The position numbers were made by a program, and so were the translations under genes. Below the pieces are notes generated by a model. It had not been told where the DNA came from. It saw only the letters and a program-made list of their open reading frames with translations, and searched no databases. A DNA stretch of 40,324 nucleotides from Hyphomicrobiales bacterium (GTDB lineage Bacteria; Pseudomonadota; Alphaproteobacteria; Rhizobiales; Xanthobacteraceae): positions 1 to 40,324 of the forward strand of contig JAJPKK010000010.1 of the NCBI GenBank assembly GCA_021323775.1, in the 5' to 3' direction. Each line of letters opens with the position of its first letter. Positions within the stretch are counted from its first letter, which is position 1. Shown piece after piece: positions 7,139-16,447 of the stretch.

Positions 7139-10100
7139 ATGCACCTCCTGAACACGACCAGTACGAGCCTCGACGAAATCGTCGAGCCCGTCGATCTCCG
7201 GCAGCCGCCCGGCGATGTGGTGGTGCTGTCATTCGCCGACAGCGATCTCGCCGGGCTCGCGGCTGCGTGGGCGCTTGAGCAACATGCGCTGCCGAGCGTG
7301 CGGCTCGTGCATCTCCGGGATTTGCGTCACCCGATGTCGGTCGATTTGTGGATCGACCGGGCAGCAGTTTTTGCGAAGGTCATCCTGGTGCGCCTGATCG
7401 GCGGCCTCGATTGGTGGCGCTACGGGATCGAGCAGCTTTCAACGCTCGCCCGCACCCGCGGCATCAAGCTGGCGTTGCTGCCCGGCGAGGATCGCGACGA
7501 CCCCCGCCTCGCGGAGGCTTCGACCTTGCCGCCCGGAGAGCTGGATACGCTATTGCGTTTTTTTCGCGAGGGCGGGCGAGACAATCTGCGCGCATTGCTG
7601 CGCCGCCTCGCCTGCCACGCCGGGCGGAGACTCAATTCCGCCGAGCCGACGCCGCTGCCGCGCTTCGCCGGCTATTTGCCTGATGCGGGGCCGATGGACA
7701 TCGGGCGGCTTGTGCTGAGCCTCGCGCCGGGGCGTCCGGTCGCGCCTGTCATTTTCTATCGGGCGTTGTTGCTGGCGGCCGATACGGCCGCCATTGATGC
7801 CTTGTGCGAGGCGCTGTCGGCGCGCGGTCTCGCACCGGTGCCGCTTGCGATCACGAGTCTCAAGGAGGCCGCAGCGGCAGCGTTCATTCGCGACGCCATG
7901 GGGCGTCTCAAACCTGCCGTCATCATCACGACCACCGCCTTCGCGGCCGGCGCGGATAGAGGCGATCCGAGCCCGTTCGATGACCTGGACGCGCCTGTGC
8001 TCCAGGCTGTGATCGCCACCACCAGGCGCGCCGCATGGCGCGAAAGTTCGCGCGGACTCTCCGCCGCCGATCTTGCCATGCACGTGGTGCTGCCGGAGCT
8101 GGACGGGCGGGTGCTGGCAGGGGCGATCGCTTTCAAAGATTCATCGCCGCCGCATCCCCAACTCGCGTTTACCTCGTTTGCGAGCAGGCCGGAGCCGGAC
8201 CGCGTTGCTGCTGTCGCCGACCGCGCCGCCGCGCTTGTGCGCGTGCAGGAGAAGCCCCGCGCCGAGCGCCGCATCGCTGTGCTGATGCCTGATTATCCGG
8301 CGGCGCCGGGCCGCACCGGATATGCCGTCGGTCTTGATGTTCCGGCGAGCGTGGCGGCCTTGCTCAGCGACCTTGCGGCGGCGGGCTACGGCGTGCGCGA
8401 CGCGCCGCAGACCTCGCGCGCGCTGCTCGATCGGCTCGATCGAGGCTGCGCCCGACAGCGCGCCCCTCGCCTTGATGGGGGTTCAGCCACGGAATTAAGT
8501 GATCGCAATCGGCAGCAGCCGATTTCGATTGGGAAGGGGGCGGCAGGCGGGGCCTTCCTGTCGCTCACCGATTATGCGCAGCTCCTGGGCGATCTACCCA
8601 CAGAGCTGATAACTTGCCTTCACGCAGCGTGGGGCGATCCCGCCGACGATCCAGATGTGCGCGACGGCGCCTTTCGGTTTCGCGTCACTTTCTGCGGAAA
8701 CATCATTGCGGCGGTGGCGCCCGACCGCGGCCGTGCGGCCGAGCGGCGCGCCGACTATCATGATCCGACGCTGCCGCCGCGTCATGCGCTGATGGCATTC
8801 GGGCTATGGCTGCGGCGCGTCTTCCGGGCGGACGCGCTCGTTCATATGGGCGCCCACGGCACGCTCGAATGGCTGCCGGGCAAAGCCGTGGCGCTGACGG
8901 CGACCTGCTTTCCGGAGGCCGTCGTCGGCGAATTGCCGGTCTTCTATCCGTTCATCGTGAGCAATCCGGGCGAGGCCGCGCAGGCCAAGCGCCGGATCGC
9001 CGCCGTCACCATCTCTCATCTGCCGCCGCCATTGGTCGCGGCCGGTCTTTCAGGCGATGCGCAGCGGCTGGAACGCCTCGTCGACGAATATGTCCAGGCC
9101 GATGGCCTGGATCGCAGGCGTCGCGAGCGGCTCGCGGCTCTGATCGTCGAGGCGGCAAGGGAGACGGGCATCGGGCGCGAAGCCGGGGTCGATGCGACTG
9201 CCGATGCGGACGAGGCGCTCCGCCGCATCGATGCATGGCTGTGCGATCTTAAGGATCTTGCCGTCAAAGATGGTCTTCACGTCTACGGACGCGGGCCCCT
9301 GGCGCACGGTGCCGATCCATGTTGGCAGGCCAGCGCTGCCGCGGAATCTGCCGCCCTGCTGGCCGCACTTGACGGGAAGAGAATCCCGCCCGGCCCGGCG
9401 GGCGCGCCGGTGCGCGGACGGCGCGACGTATTGCCGACCGGCCGCAATCTGTTCGTTGCCGATCCTCGCATGCTGCCGACCCCGACAGCCATGGATCTCG
9501 GACAGCGCGCCGCCGACGAGGTGATCCGCTGCTACCTCCAGGCCCATGGCGAGATGCCGCGTGCGCTCGTCATAGACCTCTGGGCCAGCGCGACGTTGCG
9601 CACCGGCGGCGAAGAGATCGCCCAAGGTTTCAGCCTGATGGGGTGCCGGCCGACCTGGGACGCGGCCACTGGCCGCCTTACCGGCATCGAGGTGCTGCCG
9701 ACTGCGGCGGTCGGCCGGCCGCGTGTTGATGTGACGTGGCGAATTTCCGGCCTGTTCCGGGACCTCTTTCCGGCGCAGATTGCGCTCATTGATGCCGCCG
9801 TGCGGGCGATTGCGGTACGCGAGGAGACCCCGGATGAAAATCCGCTGGCTGCTGCGTGCGAGGCCAACGGAGGGGCGCCCGCCCGCATTTTCGGCGCCGC
9901 GCCCGGCGCTTATGGCGCCGGCGTCGAGGATTTGGTCGATAGCGATGCCGATCGGACCGCCATTGGGGCAGCCTATCTGGCTTCGGCATCTCACGCTTAC
10001 GGAGGTCCGGAAGGCGGGGCGACGCCATTGCCCGGTGCGTTCGCCGAACGGATCGCATGCGCCGATCTGCTGGTGCACCCCAGTGACGATCCCGGCCGCG

Positions 10101-10579
10101 ACCTGCTTGAAGGCGCCGAAGACGTCGCCTTCGTCGGCGGCTTTGCGGCAGCCGCAATCACGTTCGGCCGTGCCCCCGATCTGATCATGCTCGATGTGAC
10201 CGACCCCAAGCGCCCTCGCGCGCGTCCGCTCGATGCCGCGCTCGCCCGCATCGTGCGCGCCCGCGCCATCAACCCGCGCTTCATTGCGGGCCAGATGCGC
10301 CATGGTCCGCGCGGCGCTGCGGAGCTTGCCGAAACGGTCGATCGGCTGATCGGATTCGCGCAAATGACGGACGCTGTTGCGAGTGAGCTCATCGACCTCG
10401 TTCACGAAGCCTATCTGGCCGATCGAGAGGTGCGTGCATTCCTGCTGCGGGAAAATCCAGCCGCGGCGCGCGCTATTGCGAGGCGCCTTGATGCTGCGCG
10501 TCGTCACGGTTGGTGGCATCCGCGGCGCAACGACATCGACGCCGATCTTCACGCGATGATGGCGGAGGCGGCGTCATGA
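7139..10579 (+). CDS. cobN: Cobaltochelatase large subunit CobN
   Basis: This 1146-residue H subunit of the ATP-dependent cobaltochelatase (CobNST) binds hydrogenobyrinic acid a,c-diamide and inserts cobalt. The family signature MGAHGTLEWLPGK starts at residue 570, and HVYGRGP, NLFVADPRMLPTPTA and YLASASHAYGG follow in the expected order. The length is at the short end for CobN (often about 1250). Residues 437-472 form an unusual Ser/Arg/Gln-rich stretch between RALLDRLDRG and the FLSLTDYAQLL segment that may be an insertion. The small subunits CobS and CobT are not in the window. Its stop overlaps the cobG start (ATGA). Confidence 0.96.
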   Translation: MHLLNTTSTSLDEIVEPVDLRQPPGDVVVLSFADSDLAGLAAAWALEQHALPSVRLVHLRDLRHPMSVDLWIDRAAVFAKVILVRLIGGLDWWRYGIEQLSTLARTRGIKLALLPGEDRDDPRLAEASTLPPGELDTLLRFFREGGRDNLRALLRRLACHAGRRLNSAEPTPLPRFAGYLPDAGPMDIGRLVLSLAPGRPVAPVIFYRALLLAADTAAIDALCEALSARGLAPVPLAITSLKEAAAAAFIRDAMGRLKPAVIITTTAFAAGADRGDPSPFDDLDAPVLQAVIATTRRAAWRESSRGLSAADLAMHVVLPELDGRVLAGAIAFKDSSPPHPQLAFTSFASRPEPDRVAAVADRAAALVRVQEKPRAERRIAVLMPDYPAAPGRTGYAVGLDVPASVAALLSDLAAAGYGVRDAPQTSRALLDRLDRGCARQRAPRLDGGSATELSDRNRQQPISIGKGAAGGAFLSLTDYAQLLGDLPTELITCLHAAWGDPADDPDVRDGAFRFRVTFCGNIIAAVAPDRGRAAERRADYHDPTLPPRHALMAFGLWLRRVFRADALVHMGAHGTLEWLPGKAVALTATCFPEAVVGELPVFYPFIVSNPGEAAQAKRRIAAVTISHLPPPLVAAGLSGDAQRLERLVDEYVQADGLDRRRRERLAALIVEAARETGIGREAGVDATADADEALRRIDAWLCDLKDLAVKDGLHVYGRGPLAHGADPCWQASAAAESAALLAALDGKRIPPGPAGAPVRGRRDVLPTGRNLFVADPRMLPTPTAMDLGQRAADEVIRCYLQAHGEMPRALVIDLWASATLRTGGEEIAQGFSLMGCRPTWDAATGRLTGIEVLPTAAVGRPRVDVTWRISGLFRDLFPAQIALIDAAVRAIAVREETPDENPLAAACEANGGAPARIFGAAPGAYGAGVEDLVDSDADRTAIGAAYLASASHAYGGPEGGATPLPGAFAERIACADLLVHPSDDPGRDLLEGAEDVAFVGGFAAAAITFGRAPDLIMLDVTDPKRPRARPLDAALARIVRARAINPRFIAGQMRHGPRGAAELAETVDRLIGFAQMTDAVASELIDLVHEAYLADREVRAFLLRENPAAARAIARRLDAARRHGWWHPRRNDIDADLHAMMAEAAS

Positions 10580-11958
10580 ATGTGCCCCGCGTCCGCGGCG
10601 TCTGCCCCGGCTTATCGACCCCGATGCAAACCGGCGATGGTCTGCTGGTGCGCCTGATGCCGGCCGCGCCGATACCTCTCGACGCAATGCTCGGATTCTG
10701 CGAGGCGGCGGGCCGGCACGGCAACGGCGCCATCGAAGTCTCGGCTCGCGGCAGCCTTCAGGTGCGCGGGCTGACGGCCGACTCAGCGCCATTGTTTGCG
10801 TCGGCCGTCGCGGAACTGGGGATCGCCGCTCTCGAGGGTGTCCCGGTCATCGCGGGGTTTGACCTCATGGGCGCGGATCTTCTCCCCTCCCGTACAAGGG
10901 AGGAGGGAGTTGACACCGCCCAAGTGGCTGCCGAGCTGCGTTCCGCGATTGCAAACGCAGGGCTGGCGCTGTCCCCGAAAGTCTCCGTCGTGGTGGATGG
11001 CGCCGGTCCGTTGCATCTCGATGCGCTCACGGCTGATGTCAGGTTGCGCGCGGCCGAGCCGGACCCAGGGTCGCGATTTGGCGTGCCGCGATTTCATCTG
11101 GGGCTAGGCGGCGACGGCGCGTCGGCGAGCTGGCTTGGAACGGTGGCGGCAGCGGATGTTGTGGCTGCGGTCATCGGTGTCTTGAGGACCATCGCTGCAC
11201 GCGGCGCGACCGCCCGCGCGGCGGAGATTCTCCGCACTGAGGGGGGTGAGGCGTTTCGTTCGGCGGTGGCCATAATCGAGCCGGCAGCTCCGCCGCCGCA
11301 GCGGATGCCGGCCGAGATGATCGGACTGCATTCGGCGCTCGACGGCACGGCTGCGGTCGGTATCGGGCTTGCATTCGGCCAGACGCAGGCCGCCGCACTG
11401 GGGGAAATCATCTGCTTTGCCGCTGCTCATGGCGCAACAGCGGTGCGGCCGGCGCCCGATCGCGCATTGTTGCTGATCGGGGTTTCAGCGCCAGACGCAC
11501 TCAACCTCTCCGCCGCGGCGGAGCGGCTCGGCTTCGTGGTGCGCGCTGATGATCCCCGACGTCGTATCGTCGCCTGCCCAGGCGCTCCGGCTTGTGCCGC
11601 GGGGCTGATTCCGGCCCGCGAGCTTGCGTCAGGACTGGCGTCCGCCCTTGCCTTCATAGGCACGAACTCACGCCGCGACTTGGGCCTCGGGACTCCCTCC
11701 CCACAAGGAGGAGAGGAGAAGCGCGTGGCGCTGTTATCATGTAGACCTCGAGGCGTTGCGATCCACATTTCGGGCTGCCCTAAGGGCTGCGCCCATCCAA
11801 TGCCAACAGCGCTCACCGTAGTTGGTACTCCGCGCGGCTGCGGCATCGTCCGCCATGGCTCCGCGCGTGTGACGCCCAGTCACTACCTCGATCCTGCGAA
11901 CCTTAGTCGAGAGATTTTGCGCCTCGCCGCAAAGAGCAAGGGGGCTGCTCATGGCTGA
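10576..11958 (+). CDS. cobG: Precorrin-3B synthase CobG (siroheme/4Fe-4S monooxygenase)
   Basis: CobG converts precorrin-3A to 3B with O2, so it marks the aerobic pathway. The product (460 residues) has the nitrite/sulfite-reductase fold: the N-terminal substrate half begins [16 protein letters not shown]. The cluster-binding cysteines lie in CPGAPAC and in [11 protein letters not shown] toward the C-terminus. The start is the ATG at 10576, overlapping the cobN stop by 4 bp. Two GC-rich palindromes are translated in frame, giving [10 protein letters not shown] near residue 103 and [11 protein letters not shown] near residue 375. Both fall outside the recognised motifs. The stop overlaps cobH by 8 bp. 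Confidence 0.93.
   Translation: MNVPRVRGVCPGLSTPMQTGDGLLVRLMPAAPIPLDAMLGFCEAAGRHGNGAIEVSARGSLQVRGLTADSAPLFASAVAELGIAALEGVPVIAGFDLMGADLLPSRTREEGVDTAQVAAELRSAIANAGLALSPKVSVVVDGAGPLHLDALTADVRLRAAEPDPGSRFGVPRFHLGLGGDGASASWLGTVAAADVVAAVIGVLRTIAARGATARAAEILRTEGGEAFRSAVAIIEPAAPPPQRMPAEMIGLHSALDGTAAVGIGLAFGQTQAAALGEIICFAAAHGATAVRPAPDRALLLIGVSAPDALNLSAAAERLGFVVRADDPRRRIVACPGAPACAAGLIPARELASGLASALAFIGTNSRRDLGLGTPSPQGGEEKRVALLSCRPRGVAIHISGCPKGCAHPMPTALTVVGTPRGCGIVRHGSARVTPSHYLDPANLSREILRLAAKSKGAAHG
10879..10911. repeat. Type A palindrome in cobG (first copy)
   Basis: CTCCCCTCCC (10882-10891) is followed after CGTACAA by GGGAGGAGGG, an imperfect inverted repeat. It is a whole number of codons long in effect and keeps cobG open, adding a [13 protein letters not shown] stretch. 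Confidence 0.65.
11691..11721. repeat. Type A palindrome in cobG (second copy)
   Basis: CTCCCTCC and GGAGGAGAG flank CCACAA. The element is read in frame as [10 protein letters not shown], between the first cysteine pair and the second cysteine motif of CobG. Confidence 0.65.
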
Positions 11959-12580
11959 GCCCTATCTGCGCGACGGCGCCGCAATCTACGAACGGTCGTT
12001 CGCAATCATCCGCGCGGAAGCCGATCTCGCCCGCTTTTCGGCCGAGGAGGCTGAGGTCGCAATCCGTATGATCCATGCCTGTGGGCTCGTCGAGGCCGCG
12101 AAACATTTCCTGTTTGGCCACGGCCTCATCGCCGCCGCCCGGGCCGCTCTGGCGCGCGGCGCGCCGGTCCTTTGCGACGCCGAGATGGTGGCGCACGGCA
12201 TCACCCGGACACGACTGCCGGCGCACAATAAAGTCTTCTGCGCGCTGCACGACCCCAGCGTACCGGCGCGCGCGGAAAAGCTTCGCACGACACGGTCGGC
12301 AGCGGCCCTGGATTTGTGGGGCGACAAGCTCGCGGGCGCTGTGGTGGCGATCGGCAACGCCCCGACGGCATTGTTCCGGCTTCTTGAACTGCTGAACGCA
12401 GGCGCGCCGAGGCCGGCTGCGATCCTCGGAATGCCGGTCGGCTTTGTGGGCGCCGCGGAAGCCAAGGAGGCTTTGGCGGCCAACGAACAGCACGTCCCGT
12501 TTCTGATCGTGCGCGGCCGGATAGGCGGCAGCGCCATGGCGGCCGCGGCCGTCAATGCGCTCGCGAGGCCCGGGATATGA
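11951..12580 (+). CDS. cobH: Precorrin-8X methylmutase CobH
   Basis: CobH moves the C11 methyl group to C12, forming hydrogenobyrinic acid. The 209-residue protein has the catalytic histidine in RMIHACG (residue 42), [32 protein letters not shown], and [12 protein letters not shown] followed by [16 protein letters not shown], all typical. The ATG lies 8 bp before the end of cobG, and the stop overlaps cobI by 4 bp, so translation is probably coupled. Length is normal and nothing is missing. Confidence 0.96.
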   Translation: MAEPYLRDGAAIYERSFAIIRAEADLARFSAEEAEVAIRMIHACGLVEAAKHFLFGHGLIAAARAALARGAPVLCDAEMVAHGITRTRLPAHNKVFCALHDPSVPARAEKLRTTRSAAALDLWGDKLAGAVVAIGNAPTALFRLLELLNAGAPRPAAILGMPVGFVGAAEAKEALAANEQHVPFLIVRGRIGGSAMAAAAVNALARPGI

Positions 12581-13308
12581 GCGAAACCGCAAGGCTGATC
12601 GGCGTCGGAGTGGGCCCCGGCGATCCGGAACTCCTCACTCTCAAGGCGATCCGGGCGCTGCGGGACGCCGACGTGGTGGCGCATTTCGCCAAGGCCGGCA
12701 ATGTCAGCCGCGCCCGCGCCATTGCGGCCGACCATATCCGGCCGCATGCCATCGAATTGCCGCTGCTCTATCCCGTCACGACGGAAATCCCGCGAGGGGC
12801 TGGGGCCTATTGCGAAAAGATCGAGGCGTTCTACGACGACAGCGCAGCCGCGGTCGCAGCCCATCTGAATGCGCGTCGCTCGGTTGCGGTGATCTGCGAG
12901 GGCGATCCGCTTTTTTACGGCTCCTACATGCATCTCCATGTGCGGCTCGCGTTCCGCTATCCAACCGAGGTGATCGCCGGAGTGAGCGGGATGTCCGGCT
13001 GCTGGTCGACGATCGGCGCCCCCATCGCGCAGGGCAATGACGTGTTCACGGTGCTGCCGGGCACGCTTGCCGAGGACGAGCTTACGCGCCGCCTTGCCGA
13101 TGCCGATGCAGCGGCGGTCATGAAACTTGGCCGCAACTTGGCGAAGGTGCGCCGGGCCCTGGAGCGCGCCGGCCGGCTTGGCCGCGCCATGTATGTGGAG
13201 CGCGGCACGATGGCGGACGCGGTGGCGATGCGCCTCGTCGACAAGCCGGATGACTGTGCACCCTATTTCGCGACCGTGCTGGTGGCGGGCTGGGAGCGCC
13301 GCCCGTGA
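12577..13308 (+). CDS. cobI: Precorrin-2 C20-methyltransferase CobI
   Basis: This SAM-dependent methyltransferase (243 residues) converts precorrin-2 to precorrin-3A, the entry step of this cluster. The N-terminal [20 protein letters not shown] is the uroporphyrin-III C-methyltransferase-fold signature, and [14 protein letters not shown] is the second SAM-site motif. The ATG overlaps the cobH stop (ATGA), and the stop overlaps the GTG start of cobJ. Confidence 0.95.
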   Translation: MSETARLIGVGVGPGDPELLTLKAIRALRDADVVAHFAKAGNVSRARAIAADHIRPHAIELPLLYPVTTEIPRGAGAYCEKIEAFYDDSAAAVAAHLNARRSVAVICEGDPLFYGSYMHLHVRLAFRYPTEVIAGVSGMSGCWSTIGAPIAQGNDVFTVLPGTLAEDELTRRLADADAAAVMKLGRNLAKVRRALERAGRLGRAMYVERGTMADAVAMRLVDKPDDCAPYFATVLVAGWERRP

Positions 13309-14069
13309 GCGGGCGCCTGACCGTGATCGGCCTCGGGCCAGGAGATGCACGCTGGCTGACGCCCGAGGCCCACGCTGCACTGGCAGCCGCCGAAGCCCTC
13401 TACGGTTACAGCGCCTATCTGGACCGGGCGCCGGTTCGCCCAGGCCAGTCGCGGCATCCGTCCGATAACCGTGAAGAGCAGGCGCGGGCCGCCGCCGCTC
13501 TCGCACACGCCGCCAATGGGGCACATGTCGCCCTGGTGTCTGGCGGCGATCCCGGCATATTCGCCATGGCGGCGGCTGTGTGCGCCGCGATCGAAGCTGG
13601 TCCGCCGGCGTGGCGCGAGCTGGACCTCGCGATTGTTCCGGGCGTCACCGCAATGCTTGCTGTGGCGGCGCGGGCGGGCGCGCCGCTGGGGCACGATTTC
13701 TGCGCGCTTTCGCTCTCAGACAACCTCAAGCCGTGGGAGCTGATCGAGCGACGCCTCGAAGCCGCGGCAGGAGCTGGATTTGTCATCGCCATCTACAATC
13801 CGGTGTCGCGGGCGCGGCCGTGGCAACTCGGCGCCGCATTCGATTGCGTCGGCCGGCTTTTGCCGGGATCGACGCCGGTCATATTCGGGCGGGCGATCGG
13901 ACGCGACGGCGAACAGGTCGAGGTGACGACGCTCAGCGTCGCGAAATCAATCGCCGCCGACATGGCAACGCTCGTCATTGTCGGCTCGGCTGAAACCCGC
14001 ATTGTCGCTCGCAGGGGCCAGACCCCGCTCGTCTACACACCGCGCGAAGCCGCAAGGGCGCACGCATGA
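13305..14069 (+). CDS. cobJ: Precorrin-3B C17-methyltransferase CobJ
   Basis: CobJ methylates C17 and contracts the ring, giving precorrin-4. The 254-residue protein has VIGLGPGDARWLTPEA at the N-terminus, YGYSAYLDR, and VSGGDPGIFAMAAAV, then the conserved IYNPVSRARPW segment. The start is a GTG at 13305 overlapping the cobI stop (GTGA). The 3' end overlaps convergent cobK by 37 bp. After cobJ the next plus-strand gene is cobL, on the far side of cobK. Confidence 0.95.
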   Translation: MSGRLTVIGLGPGDARWLTPEAHAALAAAEALYGYSAYLDRAPVRPGQSRHPSDNREEQARAAAALAHAANGAHVALVSGGDPGIFAMAAAVCAAIEAGPPAWRELDLAIVPGVTAMLAVAARAGAPLGHDFCALSLSDNLKPWELIERRLEAAAGAGFVIAIYNPVSRARPWQLGAAFDCVGRLLPGSTPVIFGRAIGRDGEQVEVTTLSVAKSIAADMATLVIVGSAETRIVARRGQTPLVYTPREAARAHA

Positions 14070-14824
14070 TCGAGCCAGGCCACGGCCCCATCCACGGTTT
14101 CGACCGCAGCCCCCTCCCTGCCCTCCCCCGCTTGCGGGTAGGGAGGGGGCTGCGGCGGCCGGCGCAGCATGATCACCGGCAGCCCGAGCGCACGGGCTGC
14201 CGCGATCTTGCCGTAGCTCGCAGGGCCGCCGCTGTTTTTGGCGACGATGACGTCGATGCGGTGCGCGATGAGCAGCGCGCGTTCGTCGGCCTCGGCGAAA
14301 GGACCGCGGCCGGTAATGTAAACAGCTTGCGGCACCATGAGCGGCGGCATGATCGGCTCGACGCTGCGGACCAGATAACGATGTTGCGGCGCCTCCTCAA
14401 AGGGCTCGATTTCTTTGCGGCCGAGAGCAAGAAAGACGCCGCGCGGGACGTCGCCGAGCGCTCGCACGGCGCCCGCCACATCGTCAACCTCGACCCAGCG
14501 ATCTCCCGCCATCGGCGTCCAGGCAGGACGACGCAGAGCAAGCAACACAACGCGTGCCTGCGGTGCGGCGATGGCTGCGTTGCGGGAAATAGCGGCGGCA
14601 TAAGGATGCGTCGCATCGATGAGAACATCGATTTTCTCCCTGCAAAGATAATCCGCCAACCCTTGCGCGCCGCCGAAACCGCCGAGGCGCACTGGAACCG
14701 GCTGCCGCGCCGGCGCCGCGGTGCGGCCGGCGAGCGACAGGGTCACCGCCAGATCGGCCCGCCTGGCGAGGCGTTCGGCGAGCTGCCGCGCCTCCATTGT
14801 GCCGCCGAGGATAAGCACTCGCAT
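14033..14824 (-). CDS. cobK: Precorrin-6A reductase CobK
   Basis: This NADPH-dependent reductase (263 residues) makes precorrin-6B. The N-terminus MRVLILGGTMEARQLAERL is the nucleotide-binding start of the family and fixes the ATG at 14824. DVLIDATHPYAAAISRNA and KNSGGPASYGKIAAARALGLPVIM follow. Near the C-terminus a 16-bp perfect inverted repeat is translated in frame, giving PPPYPQAGEGREGAA before ETVDGAVAWLDH. The gene is antisense to its pathway neighbours: its tail overlaps cobJ and its start codon overlaps the cobL start codon in one CATG. Its promoter would have to lie inside cobL. Confidence 0.94.
   Translation of the reverse strand: MRVLILGGTMEARQLAERLARRADLAVTLSLAGRTAAPARQPVPVRLGGFGGAQGLADYLCREKIDVLIDATHPYAAAISRNAAIAAPQARVVLLALRRPAWTPMAGDRWVEVDDVAGAVRALGDVPRGVFLALGRKEIEPFEEAPQHRYLVRSVEPIMPPLMVPQAVYITGRGPFAEADERALLIAHRIDVIVAKNSGGPASYGKIAAARALGLPVIMLRRPPQPPPYPQAGEGREGAAVETVDGAVAWLDHACALAASRGV
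14104..14155. repeat. Type A palindrome in cobK with a 16-bp perfect inverted repeat
   Basis: CCGCAGCCCCCTCCCT (14104-14119) is the exact reverse complement of AGGGAGGGGGCTGCGG (14140-14155). Between them lies GCCCTCCCCCGCTTGCGGGT, itself partly palindromic. This is the clearest copy in the window and lies wholly inside the cobK reading frame. Confidence 0.9.
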
Positions 14825-16064
14825 GTCGCGCGTTGATCCAATTTTGCCGGAGAGTGCCGCATTGCTGCGCTGGCTGTCCATCGTCGGCATCGGCGAGGAC
14901 GGCATTGATGCGCTCAGTCCGGTGGCGCGCGGCCTGATCGGCGACGCCGAAATCGTGTTCGGCGGCAGGCGGCATCTGGCGCTGGCAGCCGCGCTCATTC
15001 GCGGCGCGGCTCGCCCATGGCCTTCGCCATTCGAGCGCGCCGTGGACGAGGTGCTGGCGCAGCGCGGTCGGCCGGTCTGCGTGCTCGCGTCGGGCGATCC
15101 CTTTGTCTATGGCGTCGGCGCTGTTCTGGTGCGCCATATCGATCCGGCGGAGATGCTGGTGGCGCCGGCGCCATCGGCGTTCAGCCTCGCGGCTGCCCGG
15201 CTCGGCTGGGCGCTGCCGGACACCACACAGGTGTCGTTGCACGGGCGCGCGCTCGACCTCGTCCGCCCGCATTTGCAGCCTGGCAGGCGCGTGCTGGTCC
15301 TGACATCCGGCGCGGACGGCCCTGCGGATCTCGCGCGCCTGATGTCGGATACCGGCTTCGGCGCGTCGTCTCTTATCGTCATGGAGGCGCTGGGCGGGAA
15401 ACGGGAACGAATCCGGGCCACGACGGCAGCGAAATTCGATTTGCGTGAGATCGATGATCTCAACGTCGTCGCGATCGAAGTCAAGGCAGAGCCCGGCGCT
15501 CGCGTCATTGCGCGGGCGGCGGGTCTCGCCGACGCCCTGTTCGAGCACGACGGCCAGATCACCAAGCGGGAGATCCGCGCCATAACGCTATCATCGCTCG
15601 CGCCCCGCCGGGGCGAGCTGCTGTGGGATGTCGGCGCTGGCTCCGGCTCGGTCGCAATTGAATGGATGCTGGCGGACCCCTCGCTCGCCGCCATTGCGAT
15701 CGAACGGCGCACCGACCGTGCAGCGCGCATCCGCCGCAATGCCGCGGCATTCGGTGTTCCGGGGCTTGAAGTTATCGAAAGCGAAGCCTCGGCGATCTTG
15801 GGCGGCCTGCCCAAGCCCGACGCCATCTTCATTGGCGGCGGCGCCGGGGGCGTCCTTGAATCCGCCGTATCGATGCTGCCGCATGGCGGCCGCCTGGTTG
15901 CGAACGCCGTGACGTTGGAAACGGAGGCGCTGCTGCTTGCACGTTACGCCGCGCTTGGCGGCGAGCTGATGCGCATAGCGGTCACACGGGCCGATGTGGT
16001 TGGCGGCAAAACCGGCTGGCGTCCGGCCATCCCGGTCACTCAATGGACATGGATCAAACCATGA
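14823..16064 (+). CDS. cobL: Precorrin-6Y C5,15-methyltransferase (decarboxylating) CobL
   Basis: CobL methylates C5 and C15 and decarboxylates, giving precorrin-8. The fused two-domain form (413 residues) is present: an N-terminal CbiE-like methyltransferase (WLSIVGIGEDGIDALSP, LASGDPFVYGVG) and a C-terminal CbiT-like Rossmann methyltransferase (ELLWDVGAGSGSVAIEW, about residues 260-280). The ATG at 14823 shares CATG with divergent cobK, so no intergenic promoter is possible. Expression must come from within cobK or from read-through from cobJ. The stop overlaps cobE by 4 bp if cobE starts at 16061. Confidence 0.95.
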   Translation: MSRVDPILPESAALLRWLSIVGIGEDGIDALSPVARGLIGDAEIVFGGRRHLALAAALIRGAARPWPSPFERAVDEVLAQRGRPVCVLASGDPFVYGVGAVLVRHIDPAEMLVAPAPSAFSLAAARLGWALPDTTQVSLHGRALDLVRPHLQPGRRVLVLTSGADGPADLARLMSDTGFGASSLIVMEALGGKRERIRATTAAKFDLREIDDLNVVAIEVKAEPGARVIARAAGLADALFEHDGQITKREIRAITLSSLAPRRGELLWDVGAGSGSVAIEWMLADPSLAAIAIERRTDRAARIRRNAAAFGVPGLEVIESEASAILGGLPKPDAIFIGGGAGGVLESAVSMLPHGGRLVANAVTLETEALLLARYAALGGELMRIAVTRADVVGGKTGWRPAIPVTQWTWIKP

Positions 16065-16447
16065 TCGTGGCAGGCGTCGGATGCCGAAAAGGCGTGCAGG
16101 CGGCCGAAATCGAGGCCGCGATCATGGCGGCGTTCGCCCAGGCGGGCGTTGCCGTGTCGAGGCTTGGCCTCATAGCGACCTCGGCCGCCAAAGGAGAGGA
16201 GCCCGGAATCGCCGCGGCCGCATCGGCAATTGGCGTACCCCTGGTCACGATACCGCCGCCTGATCTTGCGGCGGCTGGACTGCGGGCGACGACGCGGTCC
16301 GAGCGCGTGATCGCACTCGCCGGCGTGCCATCCGTTGCAGAAGCAGCGGCCCTCGCCGCCGGGGGGCCGACGGCGCGGCTGATCGCGCCGCGCATTGCGG
16401 CCGGCCCCGCGACCTGCGCGCTCGTTGAAACTGAGGTTCCGCCATGA
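16061..16447 (+). CDS. cobE: CobE, cobalamin biosynthesis protein (CbiG C-terminal-like)
   Basis: This small protein (about 128 residues) is homologous to the C-terminal part of Cbi[12 protein letters not shown] at the start and [14 protein letters not shown] in the middle are typical, and [18 protein letters not shown] closes it. Its exact role in the aerobic pathway is not settled. The start is placed at the ATG at 16061, which overlaps the cobL stop as ATGA, the pattern used throughout this series. ATGs at 16043 and 16049 are alternatives. The stop overlaps the cobM ATG. Confidence 0.88.
   Translation: MIVAGVGCRKGVQAAEIEAAIMAAFAQAGVAVSRLGLIATSAAKGEEPGIAAAASAIGVPLVTIPPPDLAAAGLRATTRSERVIALAGVPSVAEAAALAAGGPTARLIAPRIAAGPATCALVETEVPP

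Noticed and set aside
5927..7144. 405-residue open frame antisense to cobW
   Set aside because: It is a shadow frame with His/Arg-rich, domain-less sequence; the plus strand encodes a clear CobW.
9050..10552. 500-residue open frame antisense to cobN
   Set aside because: It mirrors the codon structure of cobN in GC-rich DNA, has no family motif and no ribosome-binding site.
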